Shown: positions 38,515-45,598 of the stretch, one piece after another
Numbering within the stretch: position 1 is the stretch's first letter
How the letters are laid out: every line of letters begins with the position of its first letter
The notes under the pieces: generated by a model
The model's database searches: none
What the model was told of the DNA's origin: nothing
Seen by the model: the letters and a program-made list of their open reading frames with translations, nothing else
Position numbers and translations under genes: made by a program
Origin: a virus
Length of the DNA stretch: 45,598 bases
Reading direction: 5' to 3' (one strand)
IMG/VR virus record: IMGVR_UViG_3300000563_000004
Location: 1 to 45,598 of that record

Positions 38515-41500
38515 ATGAAAATAAAGAAAATTGCTCACATTGCAGACATACATTTAAGGAAAACGAATACAAGAAATGAAGAGTATGTACAAGTCTTTGA
38601 AAGACTGATTGAATCCTTAAAAAAAGAAAAACCTGATAGAATTGTAATTGTTGGTGATTTGGTAAATGATTACATCACACTTGATGGCGATCAATTAATA
38701 ATTTCACATACGTTATTGAATTCACTCTGTGATATAGCACCGGTTCGTATAACTAAAGGTAATCACGATTTTTTGAAAACCAATTCAAACAGAACCGATG
38801 CCGTAAAAGCAATTGTTAAAACATTAAAAAATCCAAATATCGAATATTATGATGAAACTGATTTTTATACAGACGAAAATGTGATTTGGACAATTTGGAA
38901 ACATGGTGAAAAAAATAACAATCCTTGGCTTACTAATAAAGGTAAAAAATATTTAAAAAAGAGGGAAGAATTTAGTGAGTACACCTTTATTGATTTATAT
39001 CACGATCCAATAAATAGTTGTATTAGCGATAATGGTTTAAAACTTAAAAGTAAACAATATCGTAAACTATCTGACTTTAAAGGGGATTATGGATTTTTTG
39101 GTGACATCCATAAAAAACAATATTTGAACAAAGAAAAAACCAAAGCATATTCTGGTAGTTTAATTGCTCAAAAATTTTCAGAGGGGGATGATGACTTTCA
39201 CGGTTATTTGTTGTGGGATATTGAAAATAAAACGGTTGAAGAACATCCCATTCACAATGATTATTCATATAAAAATATATTGATTTCACCATATACAGAT
39301 TTTGACGATTTAGATTTTGAAATAGATAACCCAACCAAGCATATGAGGGTTAGGTTTTTATGGAGAACACTACCCTCATATCGCAATAAAGAAAATCAAC
39401 AAAAGGTCGAAAGTTATTTGAAATCTAAATATGATGATGTAAAGATATCCCATAAAAACGAATTTATTGAAGATGATGTTATTGATGTACAAGATAATGA
39501 AACCTTAAACAACATAACAGAACAATCGGTACAGCAAGAAATATTTAAAGACTACTTCGAAAAAATTGGTTTAGAAGAAGAGCAAATAAAGGATATTCTA
39601 AAGTTGGATAATGAAATTAGTGATTTGGTGGGTGAAACCGAAAGTACTAACATTGAATGGGATGTTGTTAAGTTTGGTGGTCGAAATTTTATGTCATACG
39701 AAAAATTTGACATTGATTGGCGTGATATGGATGGTATCTTCCAAATCAAAGGAGATAATGCTGCAGGAAAAACAACATTGGTATTCAAATTTCTACCATA
39801 TATGCTATACGGAAAAACACCAGAAACCGAAGCAAGAATGAAATTTGGTGATTTGAGGTATGTTAATAACAGGAATGATGCAACACATTGTGAAGGTTAT
39901 CTTGTTTTGGACATCAACGGTGAATACTATGGTATTAAGAAAAGAACTGACATACAAAAGAATAGGTCGGGTGAAATAACTGCCACACCAACCAAGTTCA
40001 GCTACTACCTATTAAGTGACCCGGATGAAGATATGACGGATGATAATGCTTTGGAATCTTTAGATGAGGACAGGAAAGAAAAAACTCAAAAGAAACTTCT
40101 TTCTGTTATTGGCACATATGAAGATTTTATGAGAACGGTAATGACGACATCTGATACGCTGAATTTAATTTTATCAAACGATATGGCGGTGTTTATTGAT
40201 TCGTTGTTGTATGAAAGTGGTTTGGATGTTTTTGATAAAAAGTTGGATGCGCTGAAAAAATACGAAAAAGAAATTAATAAACAAGGTCGTATAATATGTG
40301 ATGTTGATGCAACCAAAGAAAAAAATGAAGAATTACGCAAAAAAATTGATGAGTTAAACTCGGTGGTTAAAGAACACAACGAAAAATTAATACCAGAAAT
40401 CAATAAAAAAATTGGTATTGGTGAAGATTTTATCGAAGAAAAAACCAAATCACTATTTCGCATCGACCCCGAAATATATAATTTAGATGTTGAAGACACA
40501 AAAAACAAAATTATTGAATGTGAGAGAGAAATTAAAAATCTAAAAGCCAAAAAAACTAAATTGGATGATTCTTTAAAGGATTTGAAAGAAACTTACGATG
40601 CAGAAAGATTGAGTGAGCTTGAAGAAAAAAAGGCAAACCATAAAGACAATGAGTTTAACTTGAAAATGGAGATTAGGGGTTTTGATCAGGAAATTTCAAG
40701 TAAAGAACATTCAATTGAAGTTTTAAGGGGTGAAATTATTAGGCTTAAAGAAGAAGGAAAGGAAAAAAAGGAAAGTTTGATTTCACTTAAAAAAGATAAG
40801 GTATGCCCGTTTTGTAAGGAAAAGTTGTCAGAGGAAAACCAAAAACATTTTAAAAGCGAAATAGAAAAACTAAGCAAGAGAGTATACGAAATCGCAGAAG
40901 AAATTGAGGACAAAAAAACGAAGATTAAAAAATACGAAAAAGAAATAAGTGAACTTGAAGATAAAAAGGTTGAGTTTGATAAAAAAATTGAGGCCATTAA
41001 CAATGAGATGGATGAGGTTTTGGTTGAAATTGGAGAAATCAATAATGATAAAAATGATGTGGAGAAAAGAAAAGAAATTGAAGGTGATTTAAAAACAATA
41101 CCTTCAGAGCTTAAATCTTATGGTCTTGAAATTGAGGTGTATGAGCAAAAATTAACAAGTCACGAAAACAGCTTGAAACAAATTAAAGAAAATAAAAAAA
41201 CAGAAGCAATCATTGAATCGGCAAAAGAAAGATTGTCAAAAATAAAGGATGAAAAAGAAACTCTACAGAACAAGGTTTATGAATTGAACTTGGAAATAAA
41301 GGAAAAACAAAACACTATTTCGATTAACGAAGAAACAATAACAAAATTCAAAGAACAAGAATATAAAGACGATATAGTTAAAAAATATAGGAAGTGTATT
41401 CACCGTGACGGATTACCAAGACAGCTTTTGATAAACAATATAATTCCAAAAACAAATTTAATATTGTCTGACGTATTGAAGAACTCTCAATTTAAGGTTT

Positions 41501-41847
41501 GGTTAAATCCCGATGATTTAAGACCGAAATTGGTTTATGATGAAAGACCGGATGCAGTAATTGATTGTTTGAGTGCTAGTGGTAAAGAAAGAACGTTTTC
41601 AAGTATTGTTTTAAAATTTTCTTTAAATCAAAACAACATAAAATCCAGGCCACAAATATTTTTATTGGATGAAGTTATGGGCAAGTTAGATAAAAGGGGT
41701 GTTGAAGAATTTGTTGAAATCATACACACAATTAAAGAACATATGAGAAGAATTCTTATTGTCGAACACGTTCATCAAATCAACCCAGATTATGTTATTG
41801 AAGTATTTATTGATAATAATGGTATTTCAGATGCAACAATAACTTAA
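38515..41847 (+). CDS. Mre11-Rad50 (SbcD-SbcC / gp47-gp46) single-chain fusion
   Basis: A 1,110-residue protein joining two subunits that are separate in T4 (gp47 and gp46) and in cells. Residues 1 to about 370 are the Mre11/SbcD nuclease: ADIHL, GDLVND, TKGNHDFL, a LYHDPI helix and FFGDIHKK. From about 385 comes the Rad50/SbcC ATPase: GGRNFMSYEKFDI, Walker A GDNAAGKTT (413-421), two long coiled-coil arms either side of the zinc hook C764-P-F-C767, the signature LSASGKERT (1019-1027) and Walker B IFLLDEVMGKLD (D1052, E1053), closed by the switch His in LIVEHVHQ. No stop or frameshift separates the parts. It should process DNA ends for recombination-dependent replication. It has its own host-type promoter. 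Confidence 0.95.
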   Translation: MKIKKIAHIADIHLRKTNTRNEEYVQVFERLIESLKKEKPDRIVIVGDLVNDYITLDGDQLIISHTLLNSLCDIAPVRITKGNHDFLKTNSNRTDAVKAIVKTLKNPNIEYYDETDFYTDENVIWTIWKHGEKNNNPWLTNKGKKYLKKREEFSEYTFIDLYHDPINSCISDNGLKLKSKQYRKLSDFKGDYGFFGDIHKKQYLNKEKTKAYSGSLIAQKFSEGDDDFHGYLLWDIENKTVEEHPIHNDYSYKNILISPYTDFDDLDFEIDNPTKHMRVRFLWRTLPSYRNKENQQKVESYLKSKYDDVKISHKNEFIEDDVIDVQDNETLNNITEQSVQQEIFKDYFEKIGLEEEQIKDILKLDNEISDLVGETESTNIEWDVVKFGGRNFMSYEKFDIDWRDMDGIFQIKGDNAAGKTTLVFKFLPYMLYGKTPETEARMKFGDLRYVNNRNDATHCEGYLVLDINGEYYGIKKRTDIQKNRSGEITATPTKFSYYLLSDPDEDMTDDNALESLDEDRKEKTQKKLLSVIGTYEDFMRTVMTTSDTLNLILSNDMAVFIDSLLYESGLDVFDKKLDALKKYEKEINKQGRIICDVDATKEKNEELRKKIDELNSVVKEHNEKLIPEINKKIGIGEDFIEEKTKSLFRIDPEIYNLDVEDTKNKIIECEREIKNLKAKKTKLDDSLKDLKETYDAERLSELEEKKANHKDNEFNLKMEIRGFDQEISSKEHSIEVLRGEIIRLKEEGKEKKESLISLKKDKVCPFCKEKLSEENQKHFKSEIEKLSKRVYEIAEEIEDKKTKIKKYEKEISELEDKKVEFDKKIEAINNEMDEVLVEIGEINNDKNDVEKRKEIEGDLKTIPSELKSYGLEIEVYEQKLTSHENSLKQIKENKKTEAIIESAKERLSKIKDEKETLQNKVYELNLEIKEKQNTISINEETITKFKEQEYKDDIVKKYRKCIHRDGLPRQLLINNIIPKTNLILSDVLKNSQFKVWLNPDDLRPKLVYDERPDAVIDCLSASGKERTFSSIVLKFSLNQNNIKSRPQIFLLDEVMGKLDKRGVEEFVEIIHTIKEHMRRILIVEHVHQINPDYVIEVFIDNNGISDATIT

Positions 41848-41864
41848 ATAATCTTTTTTGTGTT

Positions 41865-43022
41865 ATGGATTTAAATGAATATGATAAATTAAGGCAGAAA
41901 ATAAAGAATAAAGATTTTGAAGGCAAAAACAAACCACTGGATAAATGGTTGTATCGAACATCATATTTAGGTAATATTGGTTCAATATTTTTTGCGTTCT
42001 TTTTACTTTATCCCGCACTATATCGTTCGTTTTTGGTGAATGTTGGTGGAGACACATTAAGCACGTTATTGGCTGGTGGTTTTACTATCATTTTCTTGGT
42101 GATATTTGAGGTAGTTAAAAGATATTTGATTAGAAATTTCTTTCATGATTTGATATGGCTACACGATTTTTCAATAAAACCCAAAACGGCGGGATGGATG
42201 ACGTTAGTTGTTTGTATTGTAGCAACAAGTTTTTATTTTTCAATTTCTGGTTCTAAAAATTTCGCAACCACATTCTTATATGACTTTGAAGAAACACAAA
42301 TTGAAATGGTTGATGAAAAAGATAGTTTGCGAACTGTATATAAGCAAAGAAAACAACCATACATTAGAGAGAATGAGGATTTAAGGGAAGTAAACAGAAC
42401 ATTAAGAGAGAGGTTGGCTGAAACACCACTGAATTATTTAACTGCCAGAAGGGAGTATCAGCAAAGCATTAATGATAATGTTGCGGTTATAGAAAGAAAT
42501 CAAGAACGCATTAATGAAATTGAAGATGAATTTATAAGAGAAAAAAATAGACTAGAAACTAGATATGAACAAGTAAGACAAGAAGATATCACACATGATT
42601 TCTACACAATGGTATTGTTTATCATTATTGTAATTATAAACGAAAGTCTTATTATTTTAGGGATTTATTTCAGGGAATATTACGAAAATAAGCTATATAA
42701 CATAAACAAAAATAAGTTTGAAAGAATCTACCGTTTACGTGATAAATACAAAACATTGATTAGGTTTTTGTATAATGAAGGTAAATTGGGTATTGGAGAT
42801 AAACTTATGGGTGCTCAAACACTCAAAGAAATAATTGAAGATAAAACAAACATCAGACATCCACAAAAATTTGTTAAAGATTTTTTTGTGAACACAGAAA
42901 AATTAGGGATTTTTGTTGTCGAGGGTAAGAGAAGATATATTAATATATCGTATAATGATGCGTTGTTGTTGATTGACGAATTTGATGATGCGTTTAGGGT
43001 GTTTGATGACTTAAACAATTAA
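41865..43022 (+). CDS. multi-TM membrane protein with large coiled-coil loop
   Basis: A 385-residue membrane protein. Predicted segments by eye are about 37-59 (IGSIFFAFFLLYPALY), 66-90 (LLAGGFTIIFLVIFEVV), 108-128 (TLVVCIVATSFYFSIS) and 246-268 (MVLFIIIVIINESLIILGIY). Between the third and fourth lies a long coiled coil (about 140-240) rich in Arg and Glu. A C-terminal soluble domain of 110 residues follows, with a winged-helix look (KFVKDFFVNTEKLGIFVVEG). No family is recognised. Membrane remodelling, superinfection exclusion or holding of replication complexes are possibilities, none proven. It is 17 bases after the Mre11-Rad50 gene. Confidence 0.8.
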   Translation: MDLNEYDKLRQKIKNKDFEGKNKPLDKWLYRTSYLGNIGSIFFAFFLLYPALYRSFLVNVGGDTLSTLLAGGFTIIFLVIFEVVKRYLIRNFFHDLIWLHDFSIKPKTAGWMTLVVCIVATSFYFSISGSKNFATTFLYDFEETQIEMVDEKDSLRTVYKQRKQPYIRENEDLREVNRTLRERLAETPLNYLTARREYQQSINDNVAVIERNQERINEIEDEFIREKNRLETRYEQVRQEDITHDFYTMVLFIIIVIINESLIILGIYFREYYENKLYNINKNKFERIYRLRDKYKTLIRFLYNEGKLGIGDKLMGAQTLKEIIEDKTNIRHPQKFVKDFFVNTEKLGIFVVEGKRRYINISYNDALLLIDEFDDAFRVFDDLNN

Positions 43023-43028
43023 TGTGCT

Positions 43029-43268
43029 ATGGAAAATGAAAACCAAAAGAAAAAAAAAGCTGAATTAGTTAAAGAGGCTTTGACGATTGTTGATAAATTA
43101 GGTGATGTTGATATGCGTGATTTGGAAGAGTTTATTATCGACATCGATAGAATATCAGCTAAAAATACAGAAGACATTGATATACCAGACACATTTATTA
43201 TTGATGAAGTCATTGGTATTGTAAAAAAGGCCAACAAAATAAAGAGGAATGGGTTATGGAGACTTTGA
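43029..43268 (+). CDS. small hypothetical protein upstream of the amidase
   Basis: A 79-residue acidic helical protein (KAELVKEALTIVDKLGDVDM, DLEEFIIDIDRISAKN), without membrane segment. It lies six bases after the membrane-protein gene, and its last 13 bases overlap the amidase gene. An amidase regulator is possible but unsupported. Confidence 0.72.
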   Translation: MENENQKKKKAELVKEALTIVDKLGDVDMRDLEEFIIDIDRISAKNTEDIDIPDTFIIDEVIGIVKKANKIKRNGLWRL

Positions 43269-43864
43269 ATCTCGATAAGAAGACATATAAAACAAAAAAC
43301 CATTACAAAACAAAAACTCCAAAAAGTCAAATTGTTATTGGTTCTACATTGAGGAAAGACAGTAATCACATTACAAGATTGCAGCACAAGGAATTAGGTA
43401 CTTCAAAGGAATGGTCAATGTTTACCATAACAAGAGAAGGAAAGGTGTATCAACATTTTGACAGCAATTACTATTCAGATTTTTTAAAGAATAAGAGTGC
43501 CGATAAAAAAATAATTTCTATCTTGTTAGAAAATATGGTATACATATATAAGTATGGTGATAGTTACTATAACTTCATAAGAGAAAAATGTGATAAATCC
43601 AATGTCGAACACAAAAAATGGATGGAGTTTGAATATTGGGAAAAATACCCACCCAAACAAATGGAAAGTCTTGCAAATTTATGTGTGTATTTATGTAATA
43701 AACACAAAATAAGCAAAAACGTGGTTGACTTTCACCACCACCACAAAGACATCATCAGGTTTGATGGTATAACAATAAGGGGTAATCACATTAATGGAAT
43801 TACCGATAACAATCCACTATTTGATTTGGGTCGATTACAAAAAATAATTGACCTCAACGAGTAA
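43256..43864 (+). CDS. N-acetylmuramoyl-L-alanine amidase-like endolysin
   Basis: A 202-residue protein resembling phage amidase_2/PGRP-type lysins. The stretch SQIVIGSTLRKDSNHITRLQ, then FTITREGKVYQHFDSNYYSD, matches the family core in which the strand after the first ligand is followed by I-x-R-D/E-G-x-I/V-Y-Q-H. Next come ISILLENMVYI, WEKYPPKQMESLANLCVYLC and VVDFHHHHKD...NPLFDLGRL, the end of the fold. In canonical enzymes the zinc ligands are H, H and C/D; here the first His is not where I expect it, so activity is not certain. No signal peptide, so a holin or spanin partner is needed. A Shine-Dalgarno-like AGAGGA precedes the ATG, and the 3' end overlaps the minus-strand spanin-like gene by 11 bases. 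Confidence 0.68.
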   Translation: METLNLDKKTYKTKNHYKTKTPKSQIVIGSTLRKDSNHITRLQHKELGTSKEWSMFTITREGKVYQHFDSNYYSDFLKNKSADKKIISILLENMVYIYKYGDSYYNFIREKCDKSNVEHKKWMEFEYWEKYPPKQMESLANLCVYLCNKHKISKNVVDFHHHHKDIIRFDGITIRGNHINGITDNNPLFDLGRLQKIIDLNE

Positions 43865-44609
43865 TCAAATACATTGCAGCACCACCAACACCAATACCAA
43901 AATAGAATTTGTTTCTGTCAAAAAATACACCAATTCTATCCCAACCAGTTGGTTCTAAAATGTCTTTTCTTACTTCAGGAATAACATAACTTTCAATGTT
44001 ATGTGTTTGTATAAATGGATTGGTGTGTGTTACTGAAAAGGCCACCGGATGTTCATCCCTACCATCTATTTGCCAATGAAATTCAACAAATGTTTCGTTG
44101 GGAAAGTATAGTTTCTGAAAGTAAAGGTTTGGCATTAAATCATCATCAATTAAAGCCACATTATCCACGAGAATTTCATATTCTAAATGCTCTTGTTCGT
44201 CTTTAAATGTAATCGTACTATCACCAACAATAGTTTCACCTGCATGTTGAAGACTATCAATTCTAATGTTGGCGTGTATTAATGCTGCAGCAATAACCCT
44301 TTTACTTTTATCCAAATCATTTATTCTATCAAGTAATCTTTGTTGTTCTTCTGTTAAATCCTCTCTAATTTCTTCAAGTCTTGATATGGTGGTTTGCATG
44401 GTTAATTTTTCTGCAACCCACAAGCCTTCTCTGTTTTGATAATGTCGTACACTATCACTTAAAGCATCTCTTAATCTAATTTCTTGATTAAGTTCGTTAA
44501 TTAACGAATTATGGCGATTAGCAAAATAACCTGCTGCAGCCAAAATAATGACACCGATAATAATCAATGTCGTTAGATTTATTTTTAAATCAAAACTCAC
44601 ATTTTTCAT
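43854..44609 (-). CDS. spanin-like inner-membrane coiled-coil protein (DUF6549-like)
   Basis: A 251-residue minus-strand protein. Residues 11-30 are a transmembrane segment (LTTLIIIGVIILAAAGYFAN), followed by a coiled coil of about 75 residues (NELNQEIRLRDALSDSVRHY to DLDKSKRVIAAAL) and a beta-rich domain (about 120-225, GETIVGDSTITFKDEQEHLE). A second hydrophobic segment is at the end (FYFGIGVGGAAMYLI). The order TM, coiled coil with D-S-L repeats, then a D-S/T-T-I-x-F segment recalls DUF6549-type proteins of Bacteroidota prophages, which are thought to act as spanins. Convergence with the amidase gene fits a lysis role. The function is inferred. Confidence 0.65.
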   Translation of the reverse strand: MKNVSFDLKINLTTLIIIGVIILAAAGYFANRHNSLINELNQEIRLRDALSDSVRHYQNREGLWVAEKLTMQTTISRLEEIREDLTEEQQRLLDRINDLDKSKRVIAAALIHANIRIDSLQHAGETIVGDSTITFKDEQEHLEYEILVDNVALIDDDLMPNLYFQKLYFPNETFVEFHWQIDGRDEHPVAFSVTHTNPFIQTHNIESYVIPEVRKDILEPTGWDRIGVFFDRNKFYFGIGVGGAAMYLITR

Positions 44610-44622
44610 AATACATATTTTT

Positions 44623-45033
44623 TTATTGAATTAAATTATCACGCCAATATCTGTAGAAAATATCGTAGTAAGATTCAATTAAATCAATGATTTCTTGATT
44701 ATCCTCGTCTTCGGGAACAAAATCATCTAAATAATTAAACTCCACACCACTAGTTACTTCGTTGGGGGTTACTTTGTATACGAACTGTATAACACCATCT
44801 ACATTTCCACCCCAAAAAACAAAATCATCATAAACTTCCAAATCAACAAAATCAATACTTACGTTAAGGTTTCTGAAGAAATCTAAAAACCTTTCTTCCT
44901 CCTTTTTTTGGTCGAATTTGGTGATTTTATTTTCACGCTCAACATCCTCATTAATTAAGGAGTTCTTTCGCATCCTTTTTACCATACCAATGGTATCTAA
45001 ATGCATATTGTATGCTTTTTTATTTCTTCTCAT
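44623..45033 (-). CDS. hypothetical minus-strand protein
   Basis: A 136-residue acidic protein that heads the two-gene minus-strand unit, with the spanin-like gene 13 bases further on. The N-terminal 50 residues are basic (MRRNKKAYNMHLDTIGMVKR). The rest is acidic with aromatics (FLDFFRNLNVSIDFVDLEVY, FVPEDEDNQEIIDLIESYYD), with no membrane segment. AAAGGA lies just before its ATG, and a minus-oriented late-type motif lies upstream. No family recognised. Confidence 0.75.
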   Translation of the reverse strand: MRRNKKAYNMHLDTIGMVKRMRKNSLINEDVERENKITKFDQKKEEERFLDFFRNLNVSIDFVDLEVYDDFVFWGGNVDGVIQFVYKVTPNEVTSGVEFNYLDDFVPEDEDNQEIIDLIESYYDIFYRYWRDNLIQ

Positions 45034-45067
45034 ATCCTTTATAATTGTCTTGTAGTAATAAACGATT

Positions 45068-45077
45068 TATTATAAAT
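45068..45077 (-). promoter_or_regulatory. late-type promoter motif, minus strand
   Basis: The plus strand reads TTATAAATAC, so the minus strand reads GTATTTATAA, 44 bases before the minus-strand ATG at 45033. This is the only minus-strand unit with such a motif, and its orientation follows its gene, which supports a directional promoter. Confidence 0.65.
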
Positions 45078-45105
45078 ACATTTTAAAAGTTTTTTTGTTA
45101 TGTGT

Positions 45106-45115
45106 CAGTATTTAT
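45106..45115 (+). promoter_or_regulatory. late-type promoter motif
   Basis: GTCAGTATTTATAGATAA lies 31 bases before the ATG at 45137 and back to back with the minus-strand motif at 45068. Confidence 0.65.
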
Positions 45116-45136
45116 AGATAAATATATTATTTTGTT

Positions 45137-45352
45137 ATGGCTGATTTAACCAAAACCGATGTTAAAAAAATTGTGAAAGATGAAATTGATAGATTTGTTT
45201 CTAATGAAATGGATAAAGAAGTAAAGGGTTTTATAAAAAAATCAAATAGTCAAACAAGAAATGAATTAACGGATTTAATTGCAAATTCATTAGAATCAGT
45301 CTTTAAAACAATTTGGCAAAAAAGACAGTTCTGGAAAACAGACATAAAATAA
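45137..45352 (+). CDS. small hypothetical helical protein
   Basis: A 71-residue helical protein (LTKTDVKKIVKDEIDRFVSN, ELTDLIANSLESVFKTIWQK) with a basic end. It resembles short phage structural proteins that follow K-x-D-V-K-K-I-V-K-x-E-I-x-x-F. It may be cotranscribed with the partial gene seven bases downstream. Confidence 0.75.
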   Translation: MADLTKTDVKKIVKDEIDRFVSNEMDKEVKGFIKKSNSQTRNELTDLIANSLESVFKTIWQKRQFWKTDIK

Positions 45353-45359
45353 TTTATTT

Positions 45360-45598
45360 ATGAAGCCAACATTAAGAAAACCTACTGAAATGGGTAAGAA
45401 CATTGAAAAAAACTTTAGAATAGCTATGGACAATCAAAATATGTTAAAAGAAATCGACCAAATTTTAAGTGAGAAAAAAATGTCACTTAAAAAGAAAATT
45501 TTTAGTTTGGATAAAATGGAAGCGTTGGTTCATACCGATCCAAAACTATCTGCAGTATACAACGAAATGGCAGAAGATGGTAGGGAAAAATATGGTTA
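45360..45598 (+). CDS. hypothetical protein, cut by the window edge
   Basis: The ATG at 45360 opens a frame of 79 codons that runs uninterrupted to the window end. It reads MKPTLRKPTEMGKNIEKNF, then EIDQILSEKKMSLKKKIFSL and AVYNEMAEDGREKYG. The visible part is basic and helical without motifs I know. It lies seven bases after the previous stop and continues outside the window. Confidence 0.65.
   Translation, partial: MKPTLRKPTEMGKNIEKNFRIAMDNQNMLKEIDQILSEKKMSLKKKIFSLDKMEALVHTDPKLSAVYNEMAEDGREKYG

Noticed and set aside
40086-40550. Minus-strand open frame within the Rad50 part
   Set aside because: The plus-strand coiled coil is well supported and the antisense frame is low-complexity Ser/Phe/Ile.
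43687-43695. GTATTTATG within the amidase gene
   Set aside because: Coding, and no downstream plus-strand gene start nearby.
1-45598. tRNA genes, CRISPR arrays, integrase or attachment sites
   Set aside because: I looked for clover-leaf cores, regularly spaced repeats and recombinase motifs and saw none.

Overview
The window is a 45.6 kb AT-rich stretch of a large tailed-phage genome with a contractile, T4-like tail. It carries gp25-like and gp6-like baseplate wedge proteins, a P2-I/gp7-like wedge protein, a family B DNA polymerase, a DnaG-type primase, a SNF2 helicase, Mre11/Rad50-type recombination functions, an ECF-like sigma factor and a small heat-shock protein. The host is probably a Bacteroidota bacterium. 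Four promoters share an identical TTGC-N19-TAT(A/T)TTTG layout, matching the Bacteroidota -33/-7 consensus. Shine-Dalgarno sequences are mostly absent, and a tail protein carries carboxypeptidase-regulatory-like repeats. No rRNA, tRNA, CRISPR array or integrase was seen.

Layout. 0.1-2.9 kb: a GT9-like glycosyltransferase, a small unknown protein, a structured RNA that resembles the guide RNA of IS200/IS605 TnpB elements but has no nuclease gene beside it, and three small proteins, two of them membrane proteins. 2.9-9.9 kb: replication genes, namely a SNF2/HARP-like helicase split by a class 3 intein in its Walker A motif, a small unknown protein and a 1,262-residue DNA polymerase. 9.9-18.1 kb: an accessory block with a Nudix protein, a WYL-like protein, a 963-residue multidomain protein (kinase-like, GTxWC domain, tandem repeat, 2H phosphoesterase), a HAD phosphatase, a ParB/sulfiredoxin-like protein with a possible ADP-ribosyltransferase tail, and an AT-hook protein. 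18.1-21.4 kb: a second glycosyltransferase and unknown proteins. 21.4-33.4 kb: the baseplate and tail-fibre operon. 33.4-38.4 kb: an RHH-like protein, a RuvC-like nuclease, a metallophosphoesterase, an AT-hook protein, primase, the sigma factor and, convergent to it, Hsp20. 38.5-45.6 kb: a single-chain Mre11-Rad50 fusion, a multi-TM protein, an amidase-type endolysin, a minus-strand spanin-like gene with its neighbour, and two small plus-strand genes, the last cut by the window edge.

Regulation. Two promoter classes are visible. The host-type promoters precede the helicase, a small gene at 20.9 kb, the metallophosphoesterase and the Mre11-Rad50 fusion. The second is a strand-specific motif, (C/A)AGTATTTATA, found 21-69 bases before structural and accessory genes, on the minus strand as well where the gene is on the minus strand. 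It is the reverse complement of the T4 late box TATAAATA and is probably the late promoter, perhaps read by the sigma factor encoded at 37.4 kb. Five intrinsic terminators separate the units.

The most unusual items are the solitary omega-RNA-like transcript, the inverted T4-type late motif, the class 3 intein, the Mre11-Rad50 fusion, and the cluster of RNA-end, nucleotide and ADP-ribose enzyme folds between 10.5 and 17.6 kb.
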